From Bradyrhizobium sp. BTAi1 (lineage in GTDB: Bacteria > Pseudomonadota > Alphaproteobacteria > Rhizobiales > Xanthobacteraceae), in NCBI RefSeq assembly GCF_000015165.1, contig NC_009485.1:3739501-3803500 (forward strand): DNA of 64,000 bases, in the 5' to 3' direction. The translations under genes and the position numbers were made by a program. How positions within the stretch are numbered: position 1 is the stretch's first letter; every line of letters starts with the position of its first letter. A model generated the notes under the pieces. It saw nothing but the letters and a program-made list of their open reading frames with translations, was not told the DNA's origin and did not search any database. This document shows positions 60,826-64,000 of this stretch, piece by piece.

Positions 60826-61863
60826 ATGTACAGGACGGCCAACGGCGAAGAGATATTCGTGATCGATGGGCATACCCACTTCTGGGACGGCAGCCCGGCC
60901 AACCAGAAGAACATTCACGGCAAGCAGTTCATCGAGTGCTTCTATGCCTACCACTCCAACCTCAGCCCGCCGTCGGAGAAGTGGGTGAAGGAGAAATTCG
61001 AGAAATACGATGCCAAGACGATGTTCGACGATCTGTTCGTGTTGGGCTATGACGACATGGCGATCCTGCAACCCACATACCTGACGGACTTCTACAAGAA
61101 CGGTTTCAACACCACCGAGCGCAATGCCGCGATGAAGAAGAGCCATCCGGATCGCTTCATCCTCAACGGCGCGTTCGATCCGCGTGACGGCAGCAAGGGG
61201 CTGGAAGATCTGCACGCGCTGGCGGAGAAATACAAGCTCCAGGGCGTGAAGCTGTATACGGCGGAATGGCGCGGCGAGTCCAAGGGCTACAAGCTCTCGG
61301 ACAAGGACTCCTACAAATATCTCGAGGCGGCGCAGAAGCTCGGCATCAAGAACATCCACGTCCACAAGGGACCGACGATCATTCCCTTGAACCGTGATGC
61401 TTTTGATGTGGCCGATATCGACGACGTCGCGACCTCGTTTCAGGATCTCAACTTCATCGTCGAGCATTGTGGGCTGCCGCGGCTGGATGATTTCTGCTGG
61501 ATCGCGACCCAGGAAACCAACGTCTATGCGGGCATCGCCGTGGCGTTGCCGTTCATCCACTCGCGGCCGGGCTATTTCGCCCATGTGATGTCGGAGCTGT
61601 TGTTCTGGCTCGGGCCGGACAAGATCCTCTATGGCAGCGACTACGGCATCTGGACGCCGAAATGGCTGATCGACAAGTTCATGGCGTTCGAGATTCCGGA
61701 GGACTTGACCAAGGAAACCGGCTCGGTTCTGACCTTGGAGAACAAGACCAAGATTCTCGGCCTCAACGCCGCGCGGCTCTACGGCATCGATGTCGAAGCC
61801 CAAAAGAAGAAGATCCGGGCTGGCGGCGGCTACGCCCATCTGTCCGAACCCGTGCCGGCGTGA
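60826..61863 (+). CDS. Amidohydrolase family metal-dependent hydrolase
   Basis: A 345-residue TIM-barrel hydrolase (amidohydrolase_2 type). The metal-binding pattern is H16-x-H18 (DGHTHFWDG), H178/H180 (HVHKGP), H214 (EHCGLPRLDD) and D272 (YGSDYGIW). A gene of this type sits in the mycobacterial mim cluster too. Decarboxylases or hydrolases of this superfamily often act on small carboxylic or hydroxylated products; its exact reaction here is unknown. ATG 60826 is preceded by GGGAGAA. The 105-bp space after prmD contains nothing else evident. Confidence 0.88.
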   Translation: MYRTANGEEIFVIDGHTHFWDGSPANQKNIHGKQFIECFYAYHSNLSPPSEKWVKEKFEKYDAKTMFDDLFVLGYDDMAILQPTYLTDFYKNGFNTTERNAAMKKSHPDRFILNGAFDPRDGSKGLEDLHALAEKYKLQGVKLYTAEWRGESKGYKLSDKDSYKYLEAAQKLGIKNIHVHKGPTIIPLNRDAFDVADIDDVATSFQDLNFIVEHCGLPRLDDFCWIATQETNVYAGIAVALPFIHSRPGYFAHVMSELLFWLGPDKILYGSDYGIWTPKWLIDKFMAFEIPEDLTKETGSVLTLENKTKILGLNAARLYGIDVEAQKKKIRAGGGYAHLSEPVPA

Positions 61864-61868
61864 ATGCC

Positions 61869-62672
61869 ATGAGCGGGCATGTTGCAAGGAGCCTGCCGGA
61901 ACGGGACCGGCAGGCGGAGCACTGGCAGGCCGGGCAGAGCCAGGTCGAGACCAGGCAGACTGAATTGTGGGGCGCTCTGCAGAGCGTCATGGATCCGGAG
62001 CTCGACGAATCCGTGGTCGAACTCAACTTCGTCACCAAAGCGGATATTGACGCTGCGAACCATGTCCAGATCGAGTTCCGGCTGCCGACCTATTGGTGTG
62101 CCGCCAACTTCTCGTTCCTGATGGCGGATGACATGCGCCGCGCTGTGGCGGCGCTCGCCTGGGTCACCGGCGTCAGCGTGGTGCTCGGCGAGCACATGTA
62201 TGCGGACACCATCAATGCCGGGCTGGCGCGGGGCCTGTCGTTCCAGGAGACGTTCGGCGTCGAGGCCGATGGCGACCTGGATGATCTGCGGCGGACGTTC
62301 CTCGTCAAGGCGTTCCAGCGCCGTCAGGTCGCGCTGCTCAATCATCTCACCGGGACAGGACATTCGCCGGAGACGATTGCGGCGCTGACCTTGTTCGAGC
62401 TTCGTGGCCTGCCTGTCGACGACGAGGGCGACCGGCTGCGGCGGCGTTATCTCGAGCGGCGTGGCGTCGTGGCGGCCGCGGACGACGAGATGCCGGCCTT
62501 CGTCGACGCCGCGGGCCTGCCCCTGAGCGCCGAGCGCTTTGCCGCCTACGTCTCGGGACTGCGGCGTGTCGGCGTCAATGCCGAGTTCAACAGCGCGCTG
62601 TGCCGCGGCCTGCTGTCAGTGCGGTTCGATCTGGAGACGCCCTTCGTTCCAAAAGCACGCGCCTCGGCCTGA
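61869..62672 (+). CDS. DUF59/MIP18-like metal-sulfur cluster assembly factor of the monooxygenase operon
   Basis: A 267-residue protein. Its N-terminal 110 residues resemble a DUF59 domain: LWGALQSVMDPELDESVVEL, followed by strands and PTYWCAANFSFLMADDMRRA with a conserved cysteine (C77). The C-terminal 150 residues are helical, charged and peculiar to this family. Relatives are present in Prm/Mim clusters, where a role in iron-cofactor maturation of the hydroxylase is plausible but not shown by sequence. ATG 61869 is five bases after the previous stop. Confidence 0.75.
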   Translation: MSGHVARSLPERDRQAEHWQAGQSQVETRQTELWGALQSVMDPELDESVVELNFVTKADIDAANHVQIEFRLPTYWCAANFSFLMADDMRRAVAALAWVTGVSVVLGEHMYADTINAGLARGLSFQETFGVEADGDLDDLRRTFLVKAFQRRQVALLNHLTGTGHSPETIAALTLFELRGLPVDDEGDRLRRRYLERRGVVAAADDEMPAFVDAAGLPLSAERFAAYVSGLRRVGVNAEFNSALCRGLLSVRFDLETPFVPKARASA

Positions 62673-62742
62673 CCGGCCGGGGGGATAACAAAGTCGCTCC
62701 GGCGAAGACGGCGAGCGATCAGGCCAATGGGAGGTTGAGAAC

Positions 62743-64000
62743 ATGCCGAAGATCATGCTGCATGACGAGGCGGCGCGGGCCGCATTGGGGCGGGGCGTTG
62801 CCAAGCTCGCCAAGGCGGTGCGCGGCACCCTGGGTCCGAAGGGAATGAACGCGATCATGGACCGTCCGATCGGAACGCCGATCGTGTCGCGCGACGGCGT
62901 CAGCATTGCCAGCGAGATCGAGCTGGAGTGTCCGTTCGAGAATATGGGCGCGCAGGTGCTGCGCGAGGTGTCGAAGCAGACCAATGACACCGCCGGCGAC
63001 GGCACCACCACGGCGACGGTGCTGGCCGACGTGCTGGTGCAGGATGGACTGAAATGCCTCGCCGCCGGCGCCAACCCGGTGGAATTGGTTGAGGGACTCG
63101 AGCTTGCGGTGGCCGAGACGATCAAGAATCTGAAGCGCTCGGCGATCGCCCTGCAGGGCTCGGCGGGTCTGCGGGCGGTCGCGAGCATCGCGGCCAATGA
63201 TGCCGCGCTCGGCGACATGGTCGCCGAAGCGTTCGAGCGCGCGGGCACGCACGGCATCGTCGCCGTCGAATATGGCAGCACGGTCCAGACGACGCTGGAA
63301 GTCGTCGAAGGCATGGCGTTCGAGCGCGGCTATCTCTCGCATCACATGGTGACGGATGTGGAGCGCATGCAGGTCGTGCTCGACAACCCGTTCATCCTGA
63401 TGACCGACCACAAGATCCACAGCGGCGAACAGCTCGCCGGCGTGATCTCCCTGGTGGAGAAGAGCGGCCGGCCCTTGCTGATCATCGCCGAGGAGGTCGC
63501 GCCGGTCGTGATCATGCAGCTGTTGGCGCGCCGGGAGAAGACCAACTTCAAGGTCGCCGCGATCCACCCGCCGGAGTTCGGCCACTGGCGGAAGGCCATG
63601 CTGGAGGATATCGCGATCACGACAGGCGGCCGCGTGATCTCGGTCGATCTCGGCGGTCGGCTGGAAAAGGCCGAGCTGCAGGATCTCGGCGCCGCCCGCC
63701 AGGTGCGGATCTCCGCCTCCAAAACGCTGATCACGGCGGGCGCCGGCGATCCGGACAGGATTGCCGCGCGCCGCGCGCAGGTGATGCGGCAATATGAGGC
63801 GGCGCCGGAGAATATCGAGCGCGACAAGTTCCAGGAGCGCATCGCCAAGCTCTCGGGCGGCACGGCGATGATCCTGGCCGGCGGAGCGACGCCCGTCGAG
63901 CAGAAGCGCCGCACACAATTGATCGAAGACGCGATCAATGCGACGCGGGCGGCGATCGAGGAGGGCATCGTGCCGGGCGGCGGCTTTGCGCTGCTGAAGG
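62743..64000 (+). CDS. GroEL-like chaperonin dedicated to the monooxygenase (3' end beyond window)
   Basis: The first 419 codons of a chaperonin-60 homologue, cut by the window edge. The ATPase residues equivalent to E. coli D52, D87 and D398 are present as D51 (RDGVSIAS), D86 (NDTAGDGTTTATVLA) and D396 (IEDAINATRAA). The sequence is clearly diverged from housekeeping GroEL (e.g. AGGATPVEQKRRTQLIEDAI, VEYGSTVQTTLEVVEGMAFE). There is no groES next to it. In Mycobacterium a chaperonin-like protein encoded in the mim cluster (MimG) is required for active monooxygenase, and this gene is the likely counterpart. Confidence 0.9.
   Translation, partial: MPKIMLHDEAARAALGRGVAKLAKAVRGTLGPKGMNAIMDRPIGTPIVSRDGVSIASEIELECPFENMGAQVLREVSKQTNDTAGDGTTTATVLADVLVQDGLKCLAAGANPVELVEGLELAVAETIKNLKRSAIALQGSAGLRAVASIAANDAALGDMVAEAFERAGTHGIVAVEYGSTVQTTLEVVEGMAFERGYLSHHMVTDVERMQVVLDNPFILMTDHKIHSGEQLAGVISLVEKSGRPLLIIAEEVAPVVIMQLLARREKTNFKVAAIHPPEFGHWRKAMLEDIAITTGGRVISVDLGGRLEKAELQDLGAARQVRISASKTLITAGAGDPDRIAARRAQVMRQYEAAPENIERDKFQERIAKLSGGTAMILAGGATPVEQKRRTQLIEDAINATRAAIEEGIVPGGGFALLK

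Noticed and set aside
59428..61887. 819-codon minus-strand open frame under prmC, prmD and the amidohydrolase
   Set aside because: Antisense shadow of three well-supported genes; no recognisable domain.

Overview
The window is high-GC alphaproteobacterial DNA that reads like a Bradyrhizobium chromosome. Palindromic dispersed elements typical of Bradyrhizobiaceae sit between many genes, the neighbours are familiar rhizobial families (DUF3551, Lpg1974-type porin, TctABC, IMP dehydrogenase and GMP synthase near each other), and genes are packed with ATGA/TGATG overlaps. The genus assignment is an inference from gene content and style; I could not search a database. Both ends are cut inside genes (an acyl-CoA dehydrogenase at the left, a GroEL-like chaperonin at the right).

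Layout. 1-6117: valine/branched-acyl-CoA catabolism (isobutyryl-CoA dehydrogenase-like, 3-hydroxyisobutyryl-CoA hydrolase, 3-hydroxyisobutyrate dehydrogenase, acyl-CoA synthetase, MaoC dehydratase, SDR dehydrogenase). 6267-14378: a flavoprotein, a BlaI-type repressor coupled to a very large M56/BlaR1-like protein with repeated C-terminal modules, an exported Ala/Lys repeat protein and an outer-membrane barrel protein. 14391-25136: D-threonine-aldolase-like enzyme, Uup-like ABC-F ATPase, DUF188 protein, MaoC-like protein, an intact IS481-type element, an orphan CoxL-type molybdenum hydroxylase subunit, Ppx/GppA and RlmE. 25239-29143: two small exported proteins and a TctCBA tripartite tricarboxylate transporter. 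29340-35653: a three-gene HlyD / six-hairpin glycosidase / BcsA-like glycosyltransferase module and a porin-like protein. 35982-45850: NTF2-like protein, DHA2 exporter, guaB, a zinc-independent reductase, MAPEG protein, RsmB-type methyltransferase, guaA and a small exported protein.

45851-51700 is an accessory island directly after guaA and its small neighbour. It begins with a decayed serine-recombinase gene and carries a compact three-gene operon (winged-helix protein, HEPN-like/winged-helix protein, TIGR02391/Ymh protein with an RNPRAH HEPN motif) behind a good sigma-70 promoter. This is my best candidate for an undescribed defence or toxin-type system. The rest of the island holds a structured dispersed repeat and several unknown small genes.

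52215-64000 is a complete-looking soluble diiron monooxygenase operon of the propane/methyl-ketone (Prm/Mim) type. A divergent AcoR-like sigma-54 activator faces an intergenic region with a perfect 23-bp dyad and a consensus -24/-12 promoter. Downstream lie an alcohol dehydrogenase, two small unknown genes, hydroxylase alpha, reductase, hydroxylase beta, coupling protein, amidohydrolase, a DUF59-like assembly factor and a dedicated GroEL homologue. All six diiron ligands of the alpha subunit are present with the spacing of soluble methane monooxygenase.
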